From a virus: a stretch of 21,340 bases of DNA. The stretch's first letter is position 1; each line of letters begins with the position of its first letter. The notes under the pieces are model-generated. The model was not told the DNA's origin. It made no database searches and saw only the letters and a program-made list of their open reading frames with translations. Shown one piece after another: positions 7,479 through 14,006 of this stretch. Where the stretch lies: IMG/VR virus record IMGVR_UViG_3300035701_003705, positions 1 to 21,340 of that record, one strand, 5' to 3'. A program made the position numbers and the translations under genes.

Positions 7479-8675
7479 ATGTCCAAAGAAACCAAAGATT
7501 CAGTCGTCCGGCTCAGCCCCCTTATTGAGGCAAACCGGAATCTCACGAAGAGAGTTCACGAACACAAATCCTCAGCGATGCTGGAAAGCATCCGCCGGGC
7601 GTTTGGCGTGGACTTGGCCGACAAGGAAAGCTTCAACTTTGAAGACCCGTTCTTCTCTTGGATTAAGTTCCGGGAAGCGGCCTACAAAGTCGCCGAGAGG
7701 AAAATGCAGGAATCAAATGCGGAGAACACCTTTTCGCAATTGCTTCGTGCGGGCATCAACATGATCGCCAACAACTGGTACGAACTGGTCGAAACCAACC
7801 ACGAAATGGTCGGTGCGTCCACGTTCTCGACCAAGGCGATTGAGCCCTACGCCCCGCTTCACCGTGGTGCGGTTCCTCGCCGAGTGCAAGCCGGAGGGCA
7901 ATTCCCCCGGACTCGTGTTGCTGGCCTCGACATCCTGATCACCAATGAAAAATTTGGTGCTATCGTGGACTTTGAACGAGAACTGTTTGACGACGATCAA
8001 ACAGGCCAGATCGCTCAACGAGCGAAAGACATTGGAGAGAATATGCGTATCCTCGAGGATGCGTGGTTCTTCCAACGGTTCATCGGAACCGCCGGAGACT
8101 ATGCCGGAGATCCGATCCCTGCATCGCAGACCTACTCGACAGTTTGGGCCCCAGCGACGGCTCCTCTGGCGGGCGGTGGGTACAATCGGCCAGCCAGCTA
8201 CTTGGCCTTTACCCCGGCGAACCTTCAGCTCGCCGACCTTGCTCTGATGCAACAGCTTGACTTGCTCGGCAACAAGATGTTGGTTAACCCCAACACCCTG
8301 CTCGTCGGAACAAGCAACAAGTTCTCTGCTCGCACACTGTTGAACTCCGAATGGTATCCGTCCAACGCCACCGTGAAAATCGGCGGCGGTGCAGGTGCGG
8401 ACTCCACCCTCGGCGTGGCCTTTGCTCGAAACGTGATGGAAGGGCTCTACAACCTCGTTGTAAGCCGGTTCCTTCCCGCCAAAGCGTGGTCAATCGGTGA
8501 GGCTGGCAAGGGGATCGTGTTCCAGCGTCGTGACGCTCTTGAGATCATCCAAGAGAATCCGGCTTCTGGTATGGCGTTCTCGAATGATGTGTTCCAGTTC
8601 CGATCCAGAGCCCGCTGGGAACCCGATTGGGTTGACCCTCGCTTCTGGTTCCTCGGAAACGACGGAACGATCTAA
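7479..8675 (+). CDS. Major capsid protein (HK97 fold)
   Basis: Shell protein of about 398 residues. An N-terminal helical, charged segment (to about residue 85) precedes the body, which has FPRTRVAGLDILITNEKFGAIVDFERELFDDD (E-loop and P-domain region), a long helix GQIAQRAKDIGENMRILEDAWF, then the A-domain part LADLALMQQLDLLGNKMLVNP and a C-terminal RSRARWEPDWVDPRFWF. This resembles HK97-fold capsid proteins of the Mu-like/siphovirus type. GGAGG at 7466-7470 is only two bases from the first ATG (7473) but eight bases from the in-frame ATG at 7479, so I choose 7479; a start at 7473 would add two residues. Position after scaffold and decoration genes supports the call. A 94-base noncoding gap with a hairpin follows. 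Confidence 0.92.
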   Translation: MSKETKDSVVRLSPLIEANRNLTKRVHEHKSSAMLESIRRAFGVDLADKESFNFEDPFFSWIKFREAAYKVAERKMQESNAENTFSQLLRAGINMIANNWYELVETNHEMVGASTFSTKAIEPYAPLHRGAVPRRVQAGGQFPRTRVAGLDILITNEKFGAIVDFERELFDDDQTGQIAQRAKDIGENMRILEDAWFFQRFIGTAGDYAGDPIPASQTYSTVWAPATAPLAGGGYNRPASYLAFTPANLQLADLALMQQLDLLGNKMLVNPNTLLVGTSNKFSARTLLNSEWYPSNATVKIGGGAGADSTLGVAFARNVMEGLYNLVVSRFLPAKAWSIGEAGKGIVFQRRDALEIIQENPASGMAFSNDVFQFRSRARWEPDWVDPRFWFLGNDGTI

Positions 8676-8699
8676 GGTCTAGGAAATTATTTAAATTGT

Positions 8700-8739
8700 C
8701 GATGCGTGTCCCCAACTTGGAAGAGACGGGTACGCATCG
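8700..8739 (+). other. RNA hairpin after the capsid gene
   Basis: The transcript between the capsid gene and the next gene can form a 12-bp stem: bases 8700-8711 pair with 8728-8739, with two G-U pairs in the middle and a 16-base loop. No T-run follows (the next bases are CCACTTTAAAAATA), so it is not a normal intrinsic terminator. It might protect the 3' end of the capsid mRNA, act as a processing site, or slow polymerase so that fewer transcripts reach downstream genes. It sits in the longest noncoding gap of the window (8676-8769). Confidence 0.4.
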
Positions 8740-8769
8740 CCACTTTAAAAATATCGGGAGGATTATAAA

Positions 8770-10134
8770 ATGAAAAAGCTTTTTCGATGGGCGATTGCCC
8801 TTTTAATCCCGTTCTGTGTTGCCGGGGGAATCTACGCCTCCCGAGTGGTTTATAACCAGCTTTTGGTCAGCGAAACCGCACTGGCCTATGACAACACATA
8901 CACGGTGGACTTGGGATCGAGCGTCCTGCCCAACAGCAACGTCGACACCATTTCCATGCAAGCGGCTTATTCAAGTGCCACAATTTCAACCGTCAGTTTG
9001 ACCGACGGCAAAGCTTCGACCGGGACGATCACCGTTGCCAACAACGCCCTCCTCTTGGGCGTGGCCGCATCGAACACCCTCACTGTATCATCCAACACTT
9101 TCCTGTCTGGAAAATCGGTTTACTTCGATCTGAACGGAACCCGATTTCTGAATGGCGACTTGTGGAACGTGGGAGCTTCTTCGGCGGCAACAGCCATCAG
9201 CATTAAAAATGCCATCAACACCTACGGCGGGACGAGTGCCCTGTTCTCCGCTTCGACTGCGACCGCAGACGGAGTGGTGACGATCACCTGTGTCGTTGTC
9301 GGTGCGGCAGGAAATAATTACACGCTGTCCTCAAGCACCGCCGCCGCCCTTGTTCGTGGTGCGGCGAAGTTCTCCGGCGGACGCAATCACCCTGTGCTGA
9401 TCGTGGCCGGGTATCCATTGACCGAGGGAACCGAATGGACTCACGGAGCGACAGCGGCCCTGACAGCCAAAAGCATCAGCGATGCCATTCAGGCCCATGC
9501 GACCCTTGGCGGTCTTATCGGATCGACTTGGACAGCGGCGGGCGTGGTCACGGCCACGTCAACCACCGTCGGTGCCGGGAAGAATTACTCGCTGTGGTCG
9601 TCGACGCTTACGTCCTTGACCACGTTCGCTCCGCAAATGAAAGGCGGGGTGGATTCGGCCATCGTGACGGCCAGCAGTAAGATCAGCTCGGTCAGTCATG
9701 GTTTGACCACGGGATTGCCCGTCCTCTACACCCTGTCTGCTGGGACATCGCCCGGGACTTTGGTCGCCAACACGACCTATTACGTCATTCGGGTAGACGC
9801 CAATAGCTTTAAGCTGGCATCAAGCCAAGCCCACGCTATCGCTGGCACAGCGGTCGCCATCGCCACACAAACGGCCCGTGGCGGCGGAATCTTCTCTCTG
9901 GCTCCCCTGCCCATTGCCGGGACGCCCAGCTTCAAATGGCAATCATCGAACGATGGCACAAACTGGTCTGACCTTGCCGTGTCGAGCGTAACAATGTCCT
10001 CTCTGGCCCCGGCCTCAACGCTGTGGGATTTCTCAGAGGTGACGATCAACTTCCGATACCTTCGCCTTAATGTCGTGGCCCCAACGGCTGGCGGCATCAA
10101 CCTCGTGGTGACTGGCGTGGGGAGATCAAACTAA
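8770..10134 (+). CDS. Repeat-rich phage surface protein with signal peptide or membrane anchor
   Basis: This 454-residue protein opens with MKKLFRWAIALLIPFCVAGG, a positive start and hydrophobic core as in a Sec signal or N-terminal anchor. There is no lipobox. GGGAGG about nine bases before ATG 8770 fixes the start, so the hydrophobic N-terminus is not an artefact. The rest is Ser/Thr/Ala-rich beta sequence. Two related units occur: about residues 110-190 (NGDLWNVG ... GVVTITCVVVGAAGNNYTLSSST) and about 215-280 (TEGTEWTHG ... GVVTATSTTVGAGKNYSLWSST). Then comes a unit with SSVSHGLTTGLPVLY and TYYVIRVDANSFKLA (about 302-355), a kind common in phage fibres and head-surface proteins, and a C-terminal beta domain ending FRYLRLNVVA. 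It may be a head fibre or an exported protein. Its place after the capsid gene argues for the virion, its N-terminus for export. Confidence 0.65.
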   Translation: MKKLFRWAIALLIPFCVAGGIYASRVVYNQLLVSETALAYDNTYTVDLGSSVLPNSNVDTISMQAAYSSATISTVSLTDGKASTGTITVANNALLLGVAASNTLTVSSNTFLSGKSVYFDLNGTRFLNGDLWNVGASSAATAISIKNAINTYGGTSALFSASTATADGVVTITCVVVGAAGNNYTLSSSTAAALVRGAAKFSGGRNHPVLIVAGYPLTEGTEWTHGATAALTAKSISDAIQAHATLGGLIGSTWTAAGVVTATSTTVGAGKNYSLWSSTLTSLTTFAPQMKGGVDSAIVTASSKISSVSHGLTTGLPVLYTLSAGTSPGTLVANTTYYVIRVDANSFKLASSQAHAIAGTAVAIATQTARGGGIFSLAPLPIAGTPSFKWQSSNDGTNWSDLAVSSVTMSSLAPASTLWDFSEVTINFRYLRLNVVAPTAGGINLVVTGVGRSN

Positions 10135-10135
10135 A

Positions 10136-10576
10136 ATGAAAAAGGGGGATTCAACCATGAACGGACAATCCATTCCAAGACCGTCCTCTATTTTGGCGGC
10201 TTCTGGTTCTCGGCCCGCCGTGGCCGAGGATCAGGAGCTGATCCAAGAGGAAACCGACCGACAGATGCGGCGGGAAGAATTAAACCGCCGGGATATCGTG
10301 CGAGGGAACAAGGTGGCCAAGATGCTCTCGGCCAGCTATTACATCACCGACAAAACGTTCCCGTTCCTTGCGTATAAGGGCCGCCAATTATCCGTGAGCG
10401 AGTATTATCCGTCGGAGAAAGTGGCTGTCGACAAGTTTTATTTTGCGGAGCGAATTGACCAGAAGGAAATCGAATTTAAAAGAAAGGTGTTCGAGGAAAA
10501 CGGATTGAAGTACGGCTTCCTCTCGCCTGATAAAAAACTGGCAGACTTGGCTACGGAGCTGGGGCTGGCGGAATGA
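10136..10576 (+). CDS. Hypothetical head-tail region protein
   Basis: An unrecognised protein of 146 residues (139 if started at the second ATG). The ATG at 10136 has GGGGAG about 11 bases upstream; the in-frame ATG at 10157 has AAAAAGGGGG about eight bases upstream and may be the real start. The N-terminal third is Pro/Ser-rich and then strongly charged (EETDRQMRREELNRRDIVR). The remainder, from AKMLSASYYITDKTFPFLAY to the end, looks folded with mixed helices and strands. There is no signal peptide. It lies one base after the preceding stop and eight bases before the next gene, in the slot where head-completion or connector proteins are usually found. Function unknown. Confidence 0.75.
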   Translation: MKKGDSTMNGQSIPRPSSILAASGSRPAVAEDQELIQEETDRQMRREELNRRDIVRGNKVAKMLSASYYITDKTFPFLAYKGRQLSVSEYYPSEKVAVDKFYFAERIDQKEIEFKRKVFEENGLKYGFLSPDKKLADLATELGLAE

Positions 10577-10584
10577 GGTGACCC

Positions 10585-11229
10585 ATGACCACCATGGCTG
10601 ATTTGATTCAACGGATGCGTACCTTCGCTGACGATTCACCGTCGGCGAATTACATCAGGGGAGAAACCCTCAAACCGAAACCGGACGGCACTCGCCTCCG
10701 GTTTTTCCTCGATCATCAGAACATCGCCAAGGACAGCATTTTCATTACCAACGGTTCCGGCGAAGCGAACTACCGGATGGCCTCCGGGTTCAATGCCGAT
10801 CTCAGTAACGGGATCGTCACGTTCGATGTCGCCCCCGGGGTTGGCGTCAATCCGTTTGAGGCGGATTATAATTTCTTCTGGTTTACGGATGCTGACCATG
10901 AGAACTTCCTGAACAACGGAGCGATCTATTTGGGGTATTCCAATCCGCTGTCCGTGATCGCCGGGCTCGTCCCGGCCATGCTCCAATTCGGATTGCACCA
11001 TTACTGGATTCGGCGGGCCTCGCATTACGCTCACAAGTACGCTTCCTCTGGCGGGATGGCGTCGCATTCTGTCGACGTGGTGTCGAAAGAATTTCACGCC
11101 TTGGCCAATTCGGCATGGGACAAAGGGGTTCAGTTCAGAGACGATTATTACAAGCGGCTCGGTCAGCGGTCTGCTCCGGCCAGTGCGGCCCCCGCTTTCG
11201 GAATCGATCCGTTTACGCCGATAAGGTAG
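10585..11229 (+). CDS. Probable head-tail connector / adaptor protein
   Basis: A 214-residue protein beginning MTTMADLIQRMRTFADDSPS. It has an N-terminal beta-rich part (TRLRFFLDHQNIAKDSIFIT) and a helical C-terminal half with HHYWIRRASHYAHKY and AWDKGVQFRDDYYKRL, then a disordered Pro/Ala tail. The position, after the capsid block and before the tail-completion and terminator-type genes, is that of the connector that extends the portal. The sequence does not match a family I can name, so the role is inferred from gene order. GAGGTG lies four bases before ATG 10585; ATG 10594 is an alternative start that would remove three residues. Confidence 0.6.
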   Translation: MTTMADLIQRMRTFADDSPSANYIRGETLKPKPDGTRLRFFLDHQNIAKDSIFITNGSGEANYRMASGFNADLSNGIVTFDVAPGVGVNPFEADYNFFWFTDADHENFLNNGAIYLGYSNPLSVIAGLVPAMLQFGLHHYWIRRASHYAHKYASSGGMASHSVDVVSKEFHALANSAWDKGVQFRDDYYKRLGQRSAPASAAPAFGIDPFTPIR

Positions 11230-11233
11230 GACG

Positions 11234-11806
11234 ATGCCCGGGCGGGTAACGTTCAACATAAAGGTTCGAGTAACCAATGGGGAGATATTCCCGGAGCTGG
11301 CGAATCGTTTAAAAGACTTCCGGCCAGTGTTTGAGGTGGTGATAAAGCAGTGGGCGAGGGGCAACGTCGACAAGTTTCGCCAGTCGATGGGAATGGAAGC
11401 GACCGGGGCGGCTATCGACCCCAACGTGTTTTGGATGCCACTGGCGGAATCGACGATGCGGGGCAAGCGGAAGCGGGGTTCGGCAGACCAGATTATGGTC
11501 GATAGCGGGGCCCTGATGCAAGCCCTGACCGACCCGTCGGGGTTCTGGTCTGAAATGACGGCCCAGCAAACGGTGTTCGGGACGCCGGGGGCCTTGGAAG
11601 ATGAGCTGAAGGTGCGATACAATCAGCAGACCCGGCAGGCAATTTTCCTTGGGGCCGACGATCAAGTGATGATCGAGGAAAAGGTGCAGAGTTACTTAAG
11701 CCTCGGGCCGGACTTTGAAAAGAAAAGATTTGAAGCGGGGCTCTCGGCAATTTACAGCCGGGACTTGGACGCCGAAATGAGCATGGACTTTGGAGGAGAA
11801 CAATGA
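11234..11806 (+). CDS. Tail completion / virion morphogenesis protein (Mu gpG-like)
   Basis: A 190-residue protein with the central pattern FWMPLAESTMRGKRKRGSAD followed by MVDSGALMQALTD (about residues 75-105). That resembles the phage virion morphogenesis/tail completion family (Mu gpG, P2 gpS type), where a W-x-P-L-x-x-S-T segment precedes a conserved L-x-x-S/T-G-x-L motif. The N-terminus (VTFNIKVRVTNG) begins with a beta strand and continues into a helix that ends in a basic region. These proteins finish the tail end or joining neck so that heads can attach. The gene overlaps its downstream neighbour by four bases (ATGA at 11803-11806), suggesting coupled translation. The family call is by motif and order. 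Confidence 0.65.
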   Translation: MPGRVTFNIKVRVTNGEIFPELANRLKDFRPVFEVVIKQWARGNVDKFRQSMGMEATGAAIDPNVFWMPLAESTMRGKRKRGSADQIMVDSGALMQALTDPSGFWSEMTAQQTVFGTPGALEDELKVRYNQQTRQAIFLGADDQVMIEEKVQSYLSLGPDFEKKRFEAGLSAIYSRDLDAEMSMDFGGEQ

Positions 11807-12315
11807 GCGAAGTCATCGAGACAGAGGGGATCACCGTCACCAACCACTTCGACGTGAAGGGGATCGCCATCCGTGATTTGATTCGCCAGTACATCCCCGG
11901 CATCCCCGGCGTTTATTACGGCTTCCGAAATCTCGGCTCCAACGATCTGGATTACCCCTGCATCCACATCGACCCCATGAACCAGAAGGCCGAGATGCTG
12001 ACGCTCGGGAAGTACCACCTGTTTTTAGAATATGGGCTGTTCTTTTTTGTCCGGGATAACGACCCGGCCAGCATCGTGACGTTGATCACGAGCTTGGCGG
12101 AATCGCTCAAGAAACTTTTTTCCAATAACGCTTTGGGAGACCTTTCCACAACGAGGTCAAACAAGTATAAGGCCCATTCCGGCTATTGGATTAACAGCGA
12201 GATGGGATTGCTCGAAATATCGAGAGCCTTCGTCAACGCCACATCCGACGATCAAACTCGGTATATGCGGGCAGGACTTCTTCGCCTCAAAGTCGAAGAT
12301 GTTGTTTTAATGTAA
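11803..12315 (+). CDS. Probable tail terminator / neck protein
   Basis: A 170-residue protein in the slot directly before the tail tube gene, where the tail terminator normally lies. After a short N-terminal tail, IRDLIRQYIPGIPGVYYGFRN is a helix followed by a strand. The strand-rich centre (YPCIHIDPMNQKAEMLTLGK, then YHLFLEYGLFFFVRDND) is followed by a helix VTLITSLAESLKKLF and further strands, an alpha/beta order compatible with gpU-like terminators that cap the tube and dock on the connector. The start overlaps the previous stop (ATGA). I see no motif specific enough to prove the family, so this is largely positional. Confidence 0.6.
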   Translation: MSEVIETEGITVTNHFDVKGIAIRDLIRQYIPGIPGVYYGFRNLGSNDLDYPCIHIDPMNQKAEMLTLGKYHLFLEYGLFFFVRDNDPASIVTLITSLAESLKKLFSNNALGDLSTTRSNKYKAHSGYWINSEMGLLEISRAFVNATSDDQTRYMRAGLLRLKVEDVVLM

Positions 12316-12332
12316 ACAAGGAGGATATTACC

Positions 12333-13301
12333 ATGCCATATGTTGGACAATTAATGGCGGCTGGGTTGGCGAAAGAAGGATCGCTTGGGGTGTTGCAGTC
12401 TCCACCGACAGAATTTTTGCCAATTTACCCGCCCGATTCTTTTATGCCCTCGATCACCCTTCTGGAATCGACGGCCATTCGTGCGTTACCGGATCGGATT
12501 TACAAGGCGATGCAGGGCCCCGGAGAAGTGAAGGGGATGAAAACGAAGTGGGAAGCGGAGCCGGAAAATATCGGCAACCTCCTCATGGCCTGTTTCGGAA
12601 CGGACACCAAGACCGGGGCTCTTGCCACTGGGTACACCCACAAGTTTACCCGGGCCGTCGTGGCCCAGCTCCCGACCTATTCGTGGTGGTTCGACAAGGG
12701 TGCGAAGAAATTGCAGTTCACCGGGTGTATGCTCAACAAGCTCGACATCACGGCCAAGACGAAGGAGTTTGTCACGGTCGAATCCGAGTGGGTGGGCTTA
12801 TTGTATGACGACACCGGAACCTCCCAAGTGCCTGTTTATTCTGCGGTCAACCCGTGGAAGTTCAACATGGCCGACGTGAAAATCGACGCCGGGTCGATCC
12901 TGAACTACGACAATGTGAAGGTCACCTTCGACAACTTCGTGAAGGCCGACCACGCCTTGTCCGGTTCGATTTACCCCGCTAAGATTTACAGCGAAGGGTT
13001 CGAGGTCACCGTGACGATGGACTTGTTCCTTGAGGACACCACGGAATATGCGAAGTTCCTCGCCGGAAGCTCCACGGCCATCCAACTGGTGCTGACGCAC
13101 AGCGACAACATCACAGGAGCCGACCCAGCCAATCCGTACAAACTGACAATCGACATTCCCGATGCGAAGTATTCCGTGGCCAGTTACCCGCTTCCGTCCG
13201 GGGTCATCAAAGTAAGCTTTACCGCCCGAGGGATTTACAATGTGGCATCGACTAAAACAGCGTCGGTGGAATTGATAAATTCCGTGTCGGCGGCGTACTA
13301 A
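12333..13301 (+). CDS. Major tail tube protein
   Basis: The 322-residue tube subunit, stacking in hexameric rings around the tape measure. AAGGAGG eight bases before ATG 12333 gives high expression. The protein has the two-part tube pattern: an N-terminal segment with KAMQGPGEVKGMKTKWEAEP, a beta sandwich with YTHKFTRA, LPTYSWWFDKG and FTGCMLNKLDITAKTKEFVT (about residues 105-150), then a second strand-rich half with VKVTFDNFVKADHALSG and FEVTVTMDLFLEDTTEY. The position, between the terminator-type gene and the tail assembly chaperone, is diagnostic. No sheath gene is present, which favours a non-contractile tail. Confidence 0.82.
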   Translation: MPYVGQLMAAGLAKEGSLGVLQSPPTEFLPIYPPDSFMPSITLLESTAIRALPDRIYKAMQGPGEVKGMKTKWEAEPENIGNLLMACFGTDTKTGALATGYTHKFTRAVVAQLPTYSWWFDKGAKKLQFTGCMLNKLDITAKTKEFVTVESEWVGLLYDDTGTSQVPVYSAVNPWKFNMADVKIDAGSILNYDNVKVTFDNFVKADHALSGSIYPAKIYSEGFEVTVTMDLFLEDTTEYAKFLAGSSTAIQLVLTHSDNITGADPANPYKLTIDIPDAKYSVASYPLPSGVIKVSFTARGIYNVASTKTASVELINSVSAAY

Positions 13302-13311
13302 GGAGAACACA

Positions 13312-13680
13312 ATGGAATTGCTGAAACTTGGAGAGAGACCAGCAGAGTTTAAGTGGAAAGACGTTACCTTCTTTTTTCGCACGAAGGTGACGGTGGGCGA
13401 CAAATACGAGATCGATACCGCCGGGACGCTGATCGCCGGGGACAAGGTTTCGTTCACGCCGTGGAATTTCTACCTGACCATCACACGGATATTCGTGACG
13501 GGCTGGGACGGAGTGACGGAGGACGGGAAGGCTGTGCCATATTCCCACGAGAATATGCTCACCCGGCTCCCGGCCCAAGATTCAGAGGACTTGATCATGA
13601 AACTGGGTGTCCACATCGCCCAAAACAACGGTCTGATATCCTCGGACAAAAAGGAAGAGGACGGCGTAAAAAACGTCTGA
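13312..13680 (+). CDS. Tail assembly chaperone, short form (gpG-like)
   Basis: The unshifted product is 122 residues and is the more abundant form expected. It begins MELLKLGERPAEFKWKDVTF and has a compact alpha/beta body including KVTVGDKYEIDTAGTLIAGD. Such proteins coat the tape measure before the tube polymerises. AAGGAGA six bases before ATG 13312 is strong. Location between tube and tape measure genes, plus the slippery site three bases before its stop codon, identifies it by the lambda G/GT model; there is little sequence conservation in this class, so context carries the call. Confidence 0.8.
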   Translation: MELLKLGERPAEFKWKDVTFFFRTKVTVGDKYEIDTAGTLIAGDKVSFTPWNFYLTITRIFVTGWDGVTEDGKAVPYSHENMLTRLPAQDSEDLIMKLGVHIAQNNGLISSDKKEEDGVKNV

Positions 13681-14006
13681 GGCGGTCGATCGAATGGCTG
13701 GAAACGGCTGGAAGTTTTAAGTGCGAACGGTTCGATTGCCCGCAGGTTAAAAAGAAGGATTGCCCCAAGTGCGGGATGCCGGAGGTAGGCCGGGACGTGG
13801 CCTTTTATTTGAACCTCTACCGCCAATGTTCCACGTGGAACATTCTGCCGGAAAGCGGCGGGCTCTTTGACCAGCGGTGGGAGATCATGGACATCTTGAA
13901 CATCATCGGGGCCGAGGTGGACAGGTGGAAGCAGAAGCGGATGGCTGACGAAAGGGCCGATGTCGAAAAGCAGACAATGTTAAGGGGAATGAATGGCGGA
14001 CGTTGA
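13312..14006 (+). CDS. Tail assembly chaperone, long form made by -1 frameshift (gpGT-like)
   Basis: Slippage by -1 at 13668-13674 joins the first 121 residues of the short form to a 110-residue extension read in the next frame up to the stop at 14004-14006, giving about 231 residues. The join reads GVKN then RLRRSIEWLETAG. The extension has no credible start of its own near its beginning. It carries a Cys cluster, KCERFDC ... DCPKC (C-x4-C and C-x2-C), suggesting a small metal-binding fold, and then a helical part LPESGGLFDQRWEIMDILNIIGAEVDRW that resembles T-domain sequences of other phages. It overlaps the tape measure start by 14 bases. A parS-like palindrome lies within the extension. 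Confidence 0.78.
13668..13674 (+). promoter_or_regulatory. Slippery heptamer for programmed -1 frameshifting
   Basis: A AAA AAC in the zero frame of the tail chaperone, directly before its last sense codon GTC and stop TGA. Both tRNAs can re-pair after slipping back by one base. A purine-rich AGGAAGAGG at 13652-13660, eight bases upstream, could act as a Shine-Dalgarno-like stimulator as in dnaX. A weaker candidate, C AAA AAG, lies at 13647-13653. I saw no strong downstream stem-loop. Confidence 0.75.
13825..13844. other. parS: parS-like centromere palindrome (candidate ParB binding site)
   Basis: A perfect 20-bp palindrome whose inner 16 bases are TGTTCCACGTGGAACA. The known bacterial parS sites have the CACGTG core flanked by GTTn/nAAC: the B. 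subtilis consensus is TGTTnCACGTGAAACA and Pseudomonas sites contain GTTCCACGTGGAAC. The match here is complete over the Pseudomonas-type core. The site is inside the coding sequence of the tail chaperone extension (residues Q-C-S-T-W-N-I). I found no other site like it in the window, and no ParA or ParB gene is in the window. What is seen is the palindrome; ParB binding is inference. Confidence 0.6.

Noticed and set aside
8717-8749. Possible promoter (TTGGAA and TTTAAA) before the 8770 gene
   Set aside because: The spacer is 21 bases and neither box is close to consensus; the hexamers also overlap the hairpin.
10636-11622. 328-codon minus-strand frame
   Set aside because: It spans two well-supported plus-strand genes and has no recognisable domain.
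13353-13673. Independent start for the frame that becomes the chaperone extension
   Set aside because: The stretch before the slippery site overlaps the short form fully and its translation looks like out-of-frame sequence; only the part after 13674 resembles a real protein.
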